Assembly: GCA_023430565.1 (NCBI GenBank)
Contig: JAEZAD010000071.1
Span: forward strand, 1 to 27,725
Direction: 5' to 3'
DNA from: Verrucomicrobiota bacterium
GTDB taxonomy: Bacteria; Verrucomicrobiota; Verrucomicrobiia; Opitutales; Opitutaceae
Length of the DNA stretch: 27,725 nt
Shown: positions 6,810 through 13,766 of the stretch, piece after piece
How positions within the stretch are numbered: the stretch's first letter is position 1
Layout: every line of letters starts with the position of its first letter
Notes under the pieces: generated by a model
Told to the model about the DNA's origin: nothing
Seen by the model: the letters and a program-made list of their open reading frames with translations, nothing else
Databases searched by the model: none
Made by a program: the position numbers and the translations under genes

Positions 6810-7592
6810 ATGCTGAAGCTCCTATTTATCGGCGACATCGTGGGTCGGCCGGGGCGGGATATCGTCAACGAGAAACTCCAGAGGCTGCGCGCGGAGCATG
6901 CGATCGACTTCGTGATTGCGAATGGCGAAAACGCGGCGGCGGGCAATGGGATCACGGGCGCGATCGCGCGTTCGCTGCTCGAGGCGGGGATCGATGCGAT
7001 CACGCTCGGCGATCATGTGTGGGATCAACGCGGGTGGGAGTCGGAGATCACGCAGATCGATCGCGTTTGCCGGCCGGCGAACTTGCCGGCGTCGAATCCG
7101 GGCTGGGATCACCTGATTGTGGCGGCGCGGGGATTTCGCGTGGCGGTATTCACGGTCCTGGGACGGCAATTCATGGGCCTGAAGGCGGATTGCCCGTTTT
7201 TGGCGGCGGATCGGATGATCGAGCAGCTGCGTCCGCAATGCGACGCGATCGTGGTGGAAGTGCATGCGGAGGCGACGTCGGAGAAACTGGCGCTTGGGTG
7301 GTATCTCGACGGGCGCGTGACGGCGGTGATCGGGACGCACACGCACGTGCCGACGGCGGATGCGGCGGTGTTGCCGAAAGGGACGGCGTTTATCTGCGAC
7401 GTGGGCATGACGGGGCCGCACGCGAGTGTGCTCGGGCGGGCGGTGGAGCCGGTGGTGACGAAATTCGTGACCGGGATGCCGCGGCGCTTCGAGATGGCGA
7501 CGGACGATGTGCGATTGAACGGTGCGATCGTGGAGATCGGCGCGTCGATGGCGTCGGCGTTGAAGATCGAGTTGTTCACGGTCCGCGGGTGA
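6810..7592 (+). CDS. ymdB: YmdB-family metallophosphoesterase (2',3'-cyclic-nucleotide phosphodiesterase-like)
   Basis: The start is the ATG at 6810-6812, which gives 260 residues beginning MLKLLFIGDIVGRPGRD, the family N-terminus. The frame is open far upstream, but that part is antisense to ilvB. Metal-site motifs are GDIVG (Asp9), NGENAAAGNG (Glu40, Asn41), LGDHVWDQ (Asp68, His69), VHAEATSEK (His152) and GTHTHVPTAD (His177, His179). DVGMTGP follows. In Bacillus YmdB and most relatives the third motif is GNH; here Asn is replaced by Asp. Members form dinuclear-metal phosphodiesterases that cleave cyclic nucleotides and influence RNA turnover and biofilm formation in Bacillus. The gene is divergent from ilvB and convergent with accA. 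A purine-rich GAAGGG touches the ATG with no normal spacing, so initiation may be SD-independent. Confidence 0.9.
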   Translation: MLKLLFIGDIVGRPGRDIVNEKLQRLRAEHAIDFVIANGENAAAGNGITGAIARSLLEAGIDAITLGDHVWDQRGWESEITQIDRVCRPANLPASNPGWDHLIVAARGFRVAVFTVLGRQFMGLKADCPFLAADRMIEQLRPQCDAIVVEVHAEATSEKLALGWYLDGRVTAVIGTHTHVPTADAAVLPKGTAFICDVGMTGPHASVLGRAVEPVVTKFVTGMPRRFEMATDDVRLNGAIVEIGASMASALKIELFTVRG

Positions 7593-7612
7593 ACGCGGCG
7601 GCGCCGCGGCGG

Positions 7613-7669
7613 AAGCTCCAAGGACCAAGCTCCAAGCTTCAGGGAAGAACCAAACTTCAAGGCACCAAA
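7613..7669. repeat. Low-complexity intergenic repeat built on AAGCTCCAAG-like units
   Basis: About 57 bp just after the ymdB-like gene consist of short related units (GAAGCTCCAAG, ACCAAGCTCCAAGCTTC, AACCAAACTTCAAG, GCACCAAA). The minus strand would encode repeats such as LKLGAWSLEL if translated. I recall very similar intergenic stretches in Planctomycetes and Verrucomicrobia genomes; this was not searched. It abuts the accA terminator. Confidence 0.6.
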
Positions 7670-7694
7670 TAAAACCCGTCCGGGGACGGACGGG
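7666..7694 (-). terminator. Rho-independent terminator of accA
   Basis: On the minus strand CCCGTCCG-TCCC-CGGACGGG forms a perfect 8-bp stem followed by TTTTATTT. It lies 40 bp beyond the accA stop codon, between convergent genes, and faces the accA transcript. Confidence 0.9.
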
Positions 7695-7734
7695 CGCGAG
7701 ACAGGGGGAAGTTTGGTCTTGGCGTCGCGAAGGG

Positions 7735-8715
7735 TTAGTTGTGGGCGATGCCGTCTTCTTCGTAGACGCCGAGGTGGCGGTAGCGGTTGTAGCGAGAGTC
7801 GATGAGTTTCTCGGGGTCGAAGCCGCGGAGTTCGGCGAGGTGTTTGCGAATCGCTTGTTTCAGCGAGGCCGCGGCCTGGGGCAGGTCGTTGTGCGCGCCG
7901 CCGAGCGGTTCGGGAACGACGTCATCGACGACGCCGAGTTGCTGGAGGGTGGCGGCGGAAAGCTTGAGCGCTTCGGCGGCTTTCGCGGCGGCGGCGCGGT
8001 CTTTCCAGAGAATCGCGGCGCAGCCTTCCGGAGAAATGACGGAGTAGTAGCTGTTCTCGAAGGTGAGGACGCGATCGGTGAGACCGATGCCGAGAGCGCC
8101 ACCGGAGCCGCCCTCGCCGACGACGACGGCGACGGAAGGGACGCGCAGCGCGGCCATTTCGCGGAGGTTCATCGCGATCGCCTCGGAGACGTGGCGGGCT
8201 TCGGATTCAATTCCTGGATACGCGCCCGGGGTGTCGATGAAGGTGAGGACGGGGAGGCCGAATTTTTCGGCGGTGCGCATGAGGCGGAGGGCCTTGCGGT
8301 AGCCTTCGGGCTGGGGCATGCCGAAATTGCGCAGGATGTTTTCCTTGGTGTCGCGGCCTTTTTGCTGGGCGACGATCATCACGGATTCGCCCTCGAAAAA
8401 CGCGGTGCCGCCGATGAGGGCGCGGTCGTCGCGAAACTGGCGGTCGCCGTGGAGCTCCTGAAAGTCCTCGCAGATGAGGCCGATGTAATCGAGGGCGTAG
8501 GGCCGTTTGGGATGGCGCGCGATCTGGACGCGCTGCCAGGGAGTGAGGTTGGAGTAGATGTCGCGCTGGGCGTGCGCGAGGCGTTGCTCGAGGGCAGCGA
8601 TGGCGTCGGAGAGGTCGACGTTCTGCTCGAGGGATTTCTGGTGCAGGGCGTCGAGTTCCTTCGCGAGTTCGCGGAGGGGTTTTTCGAACTCGAGCGCGTA
8701 GGCCGGCTTGTCCAT
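7735..8715 (-). CDS. accA: Acetyl-CoA carboxylase carboxyltransferase subunit alpha
   Basis: The 326-residue protein matches AccA in length and layout. An N-terminal helical segment (FEKPLRELAKELDALHQKS, then AALEQRLAHAQRDIYSNLTP) is followed by WQRVQIARHPKRPYALDYI. Next come FQELHGDRQFRDDRALIGG, then FIDTPGAYPGIESEARHVSE, the oxyanion-hole loop VVVGEGGSGGALGIGLTDRV and SVISPEGCAAILWKD. With AccD it transfers the carboxyl group from carboxybiotin to acetyl-CoA, giving malonyl-CoA, the first committed step of fatty-acid synthesis. accD, accB and accC are not in the window, as is common since accA is often separate. It follows the EVE gene by 72 bp on the same strand and may be co-transcribed with it. 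A strong terminator ends it. Confidence 0.97.
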   Translation of the reverse strand: MDKPAYALEFEKPLRELAKELDALHQKSLEQNVDLSDAIAALEQRLAHAQRDIYSNLTPWQRVQIARHPKRPYALDYIGLICEDFQELHGDRQFRDDRALIGGTAFFEGESVMIVAQQKGRDTKENILRNFGMPQPEGYRKALRLMRTAEKFGLPVLTFIDTPGAYPGIESEARHVSEAIAMNLREMAALRVPSVAVVVGEGGSGGALGIGLTDRVLTFENSYYSVISPEGCAAILWKDRAAAAKAAEALKLSAATLQQLGVVDDVVPEPLGGAHNDLPQAAASLKQAIRKHLAELRGFDPEKLIDSRYNRYRHLGVYEEDGIAHN

Positions 8716-8787
8716 GGCGGGGAGAACTACGGAGCGGGAACGGCGGGTGTCAATGGGGGCGGCGAAGGGAGGCGGAGGCGCGCCGGC

Positions 8788-9198
8788 TTATTGTCCGAGC
8801 TGGACGATCTTTTTGTAGGCGGCGGCGGTGAGCGGCATGACGGAGAGCCGGCCCTGACGGACGAGAAGGATGTCGGCGAGGGCAGGTTCGGCTTTGATTT
8901 GGGCGAGCGTCACGGGCGTGGCGAGCGGCTCGACGGCTTTCAGTTCGACGGCGACCCAGCCGGGTTCGTCGGCGGTGTCGTCCGCGAAGGCGGGTTTGGT
9001 GACTTCGGCGAGGCCGACGACGGCTTTCGTGGTGACGCTCTCATAAAAGAGCACGCGGTCGCCGGGCCGCATGGCCTTGAGGTGGAGGCGGGCGGCGTTG
9101 TTGCGGACGCCGGTCCAGGCGGTGCGTCGATCGCGAACGAGGTCGGTCCACGCGTAGGCGTCGGGTTCAGATTTAACGAGCCAGTATTGCGTTGTCAT
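8788..9198 (-). CDS. EVE-domain protein (THYN1-like modified-base reader fold)
   Basis: I chose the ATG at 9196-9198, giving 136 residues that begin MTTQYWLVKSEPDAYAW, exactly where the EVE domain starts. An upstream ATG at 9258 would add 20 residues unlike the family and overlap the divergent small gene. Family hallmarks are WLVKSEP (6-12), TAWTGVRNNAARLHLKAM (26-43), GDRVLFYESV (46-55), and VVGLAEV. The C-terminal part, QGRLSVMPLTAAAYKKIVQL, matches the usual RLSVxPL end. EVE domains adopt a PUA-like fold thought to bind modified bases in DNA or RNA; no enzymatic role is established for stand-alone members. Only 31 bp separate it from the divergent small ORF at 9230, so the two promoters must overlap coding sequence. 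Confidence 0.9.
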   Translation of the reverse strand: MTTQYWLVKSEPDAYAWTDLVRDRRTAWTGVRNNAARLHLKAMRPGDRVLFYESVTTKAVVGLAEVTKPAFADDTADEPGWVAVELKAVEPLATPVTLAQIKAEPALADILLVRQGRLSVMPLTAAAYKKIVQLGQ

Positions 9199-9229
9199 GC
9201 CGGGGGGGCTTTGGTGCGCTCGCACTGAA

Positions 9230-9355
9230 ATGGACGGCGACACTCCTGAAAAGATCAAAGCCCGGCGTCACCTGAAGGTGTTGGTTGGTTGCATGGTCGT
9301 GGGCGTGGCGGTGCCGCTGGCGCTGTTGGTGGTGTTTCATTATCGCGCGGGCTGA
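9230..9355 (+). CDS. 41-residue single-pass membrane peptide, coupled to the PIN-TRAM gene
   Basis: ATG at 9230-9232 opens a 42-codon frame ending TGA at 9353-9355. The peptide starts with a charged segment, MDGDTPEKIKARRHLK, and continues with one hydrophobic helix of about 22 residues (VLVGCMVVGVAVPLALLVVF), ending HYRAG. The positive charges before the helix predict the N-terminus inside. The stop codon overlaps the next gene's ATG as TGATG, a strong sign of translational coupling. Codon third positions are G/C-rich like the neighbours. I do not recognise a family. It may be a small partner of the membrane-anchored PIN-TRAM protein, or a leader peptide that sets its expression. Start choice is supported by the overlap downstream, not by a clear ribosome-binding site. 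Confidence 0.6.
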   Translation: MDGDTPEKIKARRHLKVLVGCMVVGVAVPLALLVVFHYRAG

Positions 9356-10365
9356 TGAATCGCACGCTGTTCGTCATCCGGATGGTGTTCCTGCTGCTGT
9401 GCGGCGCGAGCGGGTGGCTGGTGTGTTACACGATCGAGGAGTGGGACGATCGGCGCGGCGTGGCGGTGACGATTGGGCTGTTGATCGGGGCGCTGGTGGT
9501 GCTGGTGGACATGCTGCTGAAGGGGTTTTCGTTGCGCGGGCTGTCGGCGATCACGTTCGGTTTGGCGATCGGGTCGTTGATCGCGTATCTGCTGGGGACG
9601 TCGCCGCTGTTCGCGGCGGGCGATCCGCAGATCATACATTTGTTTCAGTTGTCGCTGTTCGTCGTGTGCACGTATCTGGCGACGGTCATCGCGCTGCGCG
9701 GGAAGGATGAGTTCAACCTGGTGATTCCGTATGTGCGGTTCGTGCCGCACGAGGTGGACGTGCCGCTGGTGGTGGTGGACACGAGCGTATTGATCGATGG
9801 GCGGATCGCGCGGGTGTGCGAGGCGGGATTTTTAAATGCCGCCTTGGTGATCCCGCGGTTTGTGCTGCGGGAGTTGCAGGCGGTGGCGGATTCGGCGGAT
9901 CCGCAGAAACAGGCGCGGGGGCGGCGCGGGTTGGAGGTGTTGAACGAATTGCGGCGGCTGAAGCATCTCGATATTCGCATCCCCGAGAGCGAGGTCACGA
10001 AGCGGGCGGACGTTGACGCGAAGCTGGTGTTTCTCGCGCAATCGATGCGCGCGAAGCTGCTCACGACGGACTACAATTTGGCGAAGATGGCGGAGTTTCA
10101 CGGCGTGCAGTGGCTGAACCTCAACCTGCTGGCGAAGTCGCTGCGGCCGGAGCTGATGATCGGCGAGACGATCGAGGTGGAGCTGGTGAAACCGGGCCGC
10201 GACGAAGGGCAGGCGGTGGGTTATCTCGATGACGGATCGATGGTGGTGGTGACTGCGGCGCGGGCGTTGATCGGCCAGCGCGTCGCGGCGGAGATCACGA
10301 GCGTGCTGCCGAGCGGCGGAGGGAAGATGGTGTTTGCGCGCCTCGTGGGGCAGGCGGCGGGTTGA
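9355..10365 (+). CDS. Membrane-anchored PIN-TRAM domain protein (YacL family)
   Basis: Start is the ATG at 9355-9357, overlapping the upstream stop, giving 336 residues. Four hydrophobic helices lie at about 6-26, 37-54, 63-82 and 94-114. They are followed by the linker NLVIPYVRFV and a PIN nuclease-like domain (about 138-256). Its acidic residues are in VVVDTSVLIDGR (Asp142), FVLRELQ (Glu173), RADVDAKLVFLA (around Asp221) and LLTTDYNLAKMA (Asp239), the usual PIN set. GVQWLNLNLLAKSLRPELMIG leads into a C-terminal TRAM domain (about 266-330) with AVGYLDDGSMVVV. This is the layout of Bacillus YacL, annotated as a possible membrane-bound RNase/RNA-binding protein; its substrate is not established. 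It is the second gene of a two-gene unit with the 41-residue membrane peptide. Confidence 0.93.
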   Translation: MNRTLFVIRMVFLLLCGASGWLVCYTIEEWDDRRGVAVTIGLLIGALVVLVDMLLKGFSLRGLSAITFGLAIGSLIAYLLGTSPLFAAGDPQIIHLFQLSLFVVCTYLATVIALRGKDEFNLVIPYVRFVPHEVDVPLVVVDTSVLIDGRIARVCEAGFLNAALVIPRFVLRELQAVADSADPQKQARGRRGLEVLNELRRLKHLDIRIPESEVTKRADVDAKLVFLAQSMRAKLLTTDYNLAKMAEFHGVQWLNLNLLAKSLRPELMIGETIEVELVKPGRDEGQAVGYLDDGSMVVVTAARALIGQRVAAEITSVLPSGGGKMVFARLVGQAAG

Positions 10366-10400
10366 GCCGGTGGAGTGTTGGCGGACGGCGGGGGAAATGG

Positions 10401-10417
10401 GACCGCGGACCGCGGTC
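10401..10417 (+). terminator. Perfect stem-loop after the PIN-TRAM gene
   Basis: GACCGCG-GAC-CGCGGTC forms a 7-bp perfect GC-rich stem 35 bp after the PIN-TRAM stop codon. No T tract follows, so termination is only possible. The remaining 110 bp before the tRNA show no gene and no convincing promoter. Confidence 0.4.
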
Positions 10418-10529
10418 ACGGTTGGGCGTGGGGGACTTGCGAGAACGGGGGGCGGCGGGGGCCGATAAAACGAGAAAATTGGTGTTTACTCGCGTTCGGC
10501 GTTTGCCCAAAACCTGCCCTCCCACTCGT

Positions 10530-10605
10530 GGGCCGGTAGCTCAGTTGATAGAGCGCGTCGTTCGCAACGACGAGGTCGTCGGTTTGATCCCGATCCGGTC
10601 CACCA
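10530..10605 (+). tRNA. tRNA-Ala (anticodon CGC)
   Basis: The 76-nt cloverleaf is complete, with encoded CCA. The acceptor GGGCCGG pairs with CCGGTCC and includes G3-U70, the alanine identity element. The D arm is GCTC-AGTTGATA-GAGC. The anticodon arm is CGTCG-TTCGCAA-CGACG, giving anticodon CGC, which reads GCG, a very common codon here. The variable loop is AGGTC. The T arm is GTCGG-TTTGATC-CCGAT. Two near-universal bases are changed together: position 19 is A instead of G (TTGATA instead of TTGGTA), and position 56 is U instead of C (TTTGATC instead of TTCGATC). The tertiary pair is thus A19-U56 rather than G19-C56. The 3' end lies 27 bp from the convergent beta-galactosidase stop codon. 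Confidence 0.95.
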
Positions 10606-10632
10606 ATTTCTGCGCGCAGCGCGTTTGGGAAG

Positions 10633-13014
10633 TTACTGGGCGATCAGGTCGTCGGCGACGTAGATGCGGTAGTTCTTGATGCGACCGGTGACGTCGGGAG
10701 GGCCTTGGCGAGGGGTGTAGCGGAATCCGCTGACGGTGCGTTTTTGCGCAAGGTCGAGAATCAGGCGGTGCGGAAATTTCGGCTGCGCGGCACCCCATTG
10801 CGTGTGCCAGAAGTTCGCCGTCTGCCCGTCGATCGCGTTTTCGGCGGTGCCGTCCTCGCGTTCGCGTTCCTCGCTGTCGACGTAGGCGATCGTCCAGCCC
10901 TCGGTGTTCAGCGGATGGCCGGCGGCGTCGAGCAAGGCGAGTTCCGCGGCGGCGGCGAACGGCTTGCCGTCGTGGGCGTCGACGGCTTCGAGGCAAAAAT
11001 AGCGGCCGGTGACCGGGGTGGAGAGGCGGACTTCCTGCACGTCGGTGCCGGGAGCGAAATTTCCGCGGTGAGCGGGCGGGCCGAAGTCGGAACGGAGCTG
11101 CACCTCGCGGCGACGGGTGCGCGCGAAATCCAGCGCGGGGCGAAGCTCGTCTAGAATCGGCTGGTCGAGTGCGGCGATGACCGGCTGCTCGGGGCCGAGG
11201 AGATCGAGGACAACGATTTCGTTGTCGCCCGACTTCAACCACGGGCCGGGCACATACATCGTCTGCTGCGGGCCGATGTTCCAGAAGCGGCCGAGATTGT
11301 GGCCGTTGACCCAAACGAAGCCTTTGCCCCACGGGCGCAGGTCGAGGAAGCAGTCGCCGGGTTGGTCCACGTTGACGGTGGCGCGCCAGAAGGCGGGCGC
11401 GGGAGCGGGTGGCGCGGAGTTTTCTGCCGGTTCGAATTTCAAGGCGCCGAGCATGGCCGCATCGAGCGGCAGGCGGAATATCTGCCAGCCGCGCAGCTCG
11501 ACCGGTTCGGTATCCGGCGCGGTGAGCGTCACAGGAGCGTGGATACCTTTGCGGTCGTGCACCTCGACGCCGAAGTTCACGCGGCCCATCGCTTCGACGA
11601 GGATGTCGAGTGTTGCCGGCTGCGCACGTTCGGGGAGCTGAACGCTGAAATTGCGCGAACGACGGTCGGTGAAGCCGATTCGTTCTCCGTCGAGAAATAC
11701 CTGGCCGATGTCGTGAATGGCCCTGGCTTCCAGCGTGGCGGCGGGGCCGGCGGGGAGTTGGGTGCGATACAGGATGCAGCCGAAGGCCTGATCGTAATGC
11801 TCCATCGTGCGCGGCGTTCCATCGGCGAGCGGGGCGGGCAGATGGGAGAACACGGGCGCGATCTGGGTGGCGGTTGTCGGCGCGATCGTGATGACAGGAT
11901 TGGGTGCGGGCGGTTCGGGGAGGGTTTCGCCGGGGAGGAGAAATTGGGCGAGGAGAGCGCGCGATTGCTCGAATTTGGCCGTTACCCAGCCGGCCTCGCT
12001 GATGGGTGCGTCGTAGTCGTAGCTCGACGTGTCCGGTTTGAACGGCCGGTCGGCGCCGGTGAAGAAGCCGAACGTGGTGCCGCCGTGTGCCATGTAGATG
12101 CTGAACGAGGCGCCGAGCTCGAGCATGGTGCCGAGGTCGGTGAGGTAGCGCTCGGTGTTGCCGGTGTGATGAGGCGCGCCCCAGGTATCGAACCAACCGG
12201 GATAGAATTCGCCGCACATGAGCGGGCCGGTGGGCAGGATCTCGCGCAGGGCTTTGAACGCGCCTTCGGGATCGGTGCCGAAGTTGACGACGGGAAACAG
12301 GTCGTCGCGATAGCCGTCGCGGAGGTGTTGTTTCGGATTGCACGCGAAGAGCGGGACGTCGAAGCCGCTGTCGAGCAGGGCCTGGCGGAGTTCGCCCATG
12401 TAGGCGGCGTCCTTGCCGTAGAAGCCGTATTCGTTTTCCACCTGCACCATTAGGATCGGACCGCCCTGCGTGACTTGCAGCGGAGTGAGGACACGACCGA
12501 CCTCGCGGAGGTAGCGTTTGGCGGCTTCGAGGAAGCGCGGATCGCGGGAGCGGAGCTGGATGTCGTCGTGTTTCAACAACCACCACGGCAGGCCGCCCAT
12601 TTCCCATTCGGCGCAGGCGTAAGGGCCGGGGCGGAGAATGACCCACAGACCCTCGGCTTGGGCGGCGCGGCAGAACTCGACGACATCGGCCTGGCCGGAC
12701 CAATTGAATTCGCCGGGCCGCGGTTCGTGCATGTTCCAGAACAGGTAGGCGCAGACGGTGTTCAGGCCCATCGCCTTCACCATGCGCAGGCGGTGTTGCC
12801 AGTATTCGCGGGGCACGCGTGGCGCGTGCAGTTCGCCGCAGCGGATCTGAAATGGTTTTCCGTCGAGCAGGAAGTGGTCGGTGCCGATTTCGAAACGGTG
12901 CGTGGCGGTGGTGGCGTTTGCTGGTGCGAGCTGGGCGGAAACGGAGACCGGCGTGTGCCAGAGCACGAAGCCGACGAGCGCAGCGAACAGGGGGAGAGAG
13001 CGACGATGTTGCAC
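10633..13014 (-). CDS. Exported GH35 beta-galactosidase with C-terminal discoidin-like region
   Basis: The 793-residue protein starts with a signal peptide (MQHRRSLPLFAALVGFVLWH, cleaved near SVSAQ). The GH35 TIM barrel spans about 40-360: GELHAPRVPREYWQHRLRM (60-78), AYLFWNMHEPRPGEF (89-103), RPGPYACAEWEMGGLPWWL (128-146), acid/base Glu195 in VQVENEYG and nucleophile Glu269 in CGEFYPGWFDTWG. Beta-sandwich domains follow (about 430-600), including WVNGHNLGRFWNIGPQQTMY. The C-terminal part contains TGRYFCLEAVDAHDGKPF and NAIDGQTANFWHTQW...GFRYTPRQ, a permuted F5/8-type (discoidin/CBM32-like) arrangement that stops at RIYVADDLIAQ, slightly shorter than I would expect. It removes terminal beta-galactose from glycans in the periplasm or outside the cell. 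It follows the response regulator by 59 bp on the same strand and is probably its regulatory target or operon partner. Confidence 0.95.
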   Translation of the reverse strand: MQHRRSLPLFAALVGFVLWHTPVSVSAQLAPANATTATHRFEIGTDHFLLDGKPFQIRCGELHAPRVPREYWQHRLRMVKAMGLNTVCAYLFWNMHEPRPGEFNWSGQADVVEFCRAAQAEGLWVILRPGPYACAEWEMGGLPWWLLKHDDIQLRSRDPRFLEAAKRYLREVGRVLTPLQVTQGGPILMVQVENEYGFYGKDAAYMGELRQALLDSGFDVPLFACNPKQHLRDGYRDDLFPVVNFGTDPEGAFKALREILPTGPLMCGEFYPGWFDTWGAPHHTGNTERYLTDLGTMLELGASFSIYMAHGGTTFGFFTGADRPFKPDTSSYDYDAPISEAGWVTAKFEQSRALLAQFLLPGETLPEPPAPNPVITIAPTTATQIAPVFSHLPAPLADGTPRTMEHYDQAFGCILYRTQLPAGPAATLEARAIHDIGQVFLDGERIGFTDRRSRNFSVQLPERAQPATLDILVEAMGRVNFGVEVHDRKGIHAPVTLTAPDTEPVELRGWQIFRLPLDAAMLGALKFEPAENSAPPAPAPAFWRATVNVDQPGDCFLDLRPWGKGFVWVNGHNLGRFWNIGPQQTMYVPGPWLKSGDNEIVVLDLLGPEQPVIAALDQPILDELRPALDFARTRRREVQLRSDFGPPAHRGNFAPGTDVQEVRLSTPVTGRYFCLEAVDAHDGKPFAAAAELALLDAAGHPLNTEGWTIAYVDSEEREREDGTAENAIDGQTANFWHTQWGAAQPKFPHRLILDLAQKRTVSGFRYTPRQGPPDVTGRIKNYRIYVADDLIAQ

Positions 13015-13073
13015 GAGAGTAGGAAGTGGGGTTGGGGAACGAAGGCGCGCCGGTGGGGCGCGCGGAGCGAAGG

Positions 13074-13748
13074 CTACTTCAAATAGACGATGCCGTGGCG
13101 AATGGCCTCGATGGCGGCGCCGGTGCGGTCGTGGACGCGCAGTTTGGCGAAGAGCGTTTTCAGGTGCGACTTCACGGTGTCTTCGGAAATGAAAAGGCTG
13201 GAGGCGATTTCCTTGTTGCTGCGGCCCTTGATGAGCGACTCGAGGACGTCGCGCTCGCGCTCGGTCAACTGTTCCCGTTGCGAGCGCTCGGTGAGGCGTT
13301 CGGCGACGGAGCGTGGAAGGGGAGTCTCGCCGGCGAAGACGCCGCGCACGGTGCTCGCGATGTCCTCGATGGACATATCCTTAAGAAGATAGGATTTCGC
13401 GCCCGACTGGATGGCGCGGTGAATGTCTTCGTCCAAATCGTAGGTGGAGAGCACGATCACGCGCGCGTCGGGATGTTTTTTTCGAATGGCGAGGATCGCC
13501 TCGACGCCGCCCATCCCTGGCATGCGCAGGTCCATCAGCACGACGTCGGGGCGGACGTCGTCGTAGACCTCGATCGCTTCCTCGCCGTCGGAGGCTTCGC
13601 CGACGACATCCATCCCCGGCTGGCTGCTGATCAAGCCGACGAGGCCGATGCGCATGGGCGGATGGTCATCGACCACGAGGACGCGGATGCTCGTCTTGCG
13701 CTCGGGTTCGCCGCTGCGGGGGGCGGACGGAGGATTTTCAGAGGGCAT
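13074..13748 (-). CDS. NarL/FixJ-type response regulator
   Basis: The 224-residue protein has a receiver domain (about 20-137): the acidic pair in VLVVDDHPP (Asp27, Asp28), phospho-acceptor Asp73 in VVLMDLRMPGMGG, Ser101/Thr102 in VIVLSTYD and Lys123 in SYLLKD. A LuxR-type helix-turn-helix follows at about 157-218: LTERERDVLESLIKGRSNKE then SEDTVKSHLKTLFAKL. It should be phosphorylated by the adjacent kinase and bind DNA as a dimer to switch genes on. Its ATG lies 18 bp after the kinase stop codon, with AAAAAAAGG as a Shine-Dalgarno site 7 bases upstream, so the pair is one operon. GH35 follows directly and the TonB receptor lies upstream of the kinase; these are the likely targets. The N-terminal 18 residues are polar and proline-rich. 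Confidence 0.96.
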   Translation of the reverse strand: MPSENPPSAPRSGEPERKTSIRVLVVDDHPPMRIGLVGLISSQPGMDVVGEASDGEEAIEVYDDVRPDVVLMDLRMPGMGGVEAILAIRKKHPDARVIVLSTYDLDEDIHRAIQSGAKSYLLKDMSIEDIASTVRGVFAGETPLPRSVAERLTERSQREQLTERERDVLESLIKGRSNKEIASSLFISEDTVKSHLKTLFAKLRVHDRTGAAIEAIRHGIVYLK

Positions 13749-13766
13749 GGTGCGGCCTTTTTTTCA

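Noticed and set aside
10478..10529. Promoter of the tRNA gene (TTTACT ... CAAAAC)
   Set aside because: Only about half of the -10 positions match; not defensible without mapping.
10530..10640. tRNA 3' end as an integration site for a mobile element
   Set aside because: No integrase, no direct repeat of the tRNA 3' end elsewhere in the window, and neighbouring genes look chromosomal.
10541..12703. 720-codon second frame within GH35
   Set aside because: Arg/Pro-rich shadow that also overlaps the tRNA gene; the GH35 catalytic motifs lie in the other frame.
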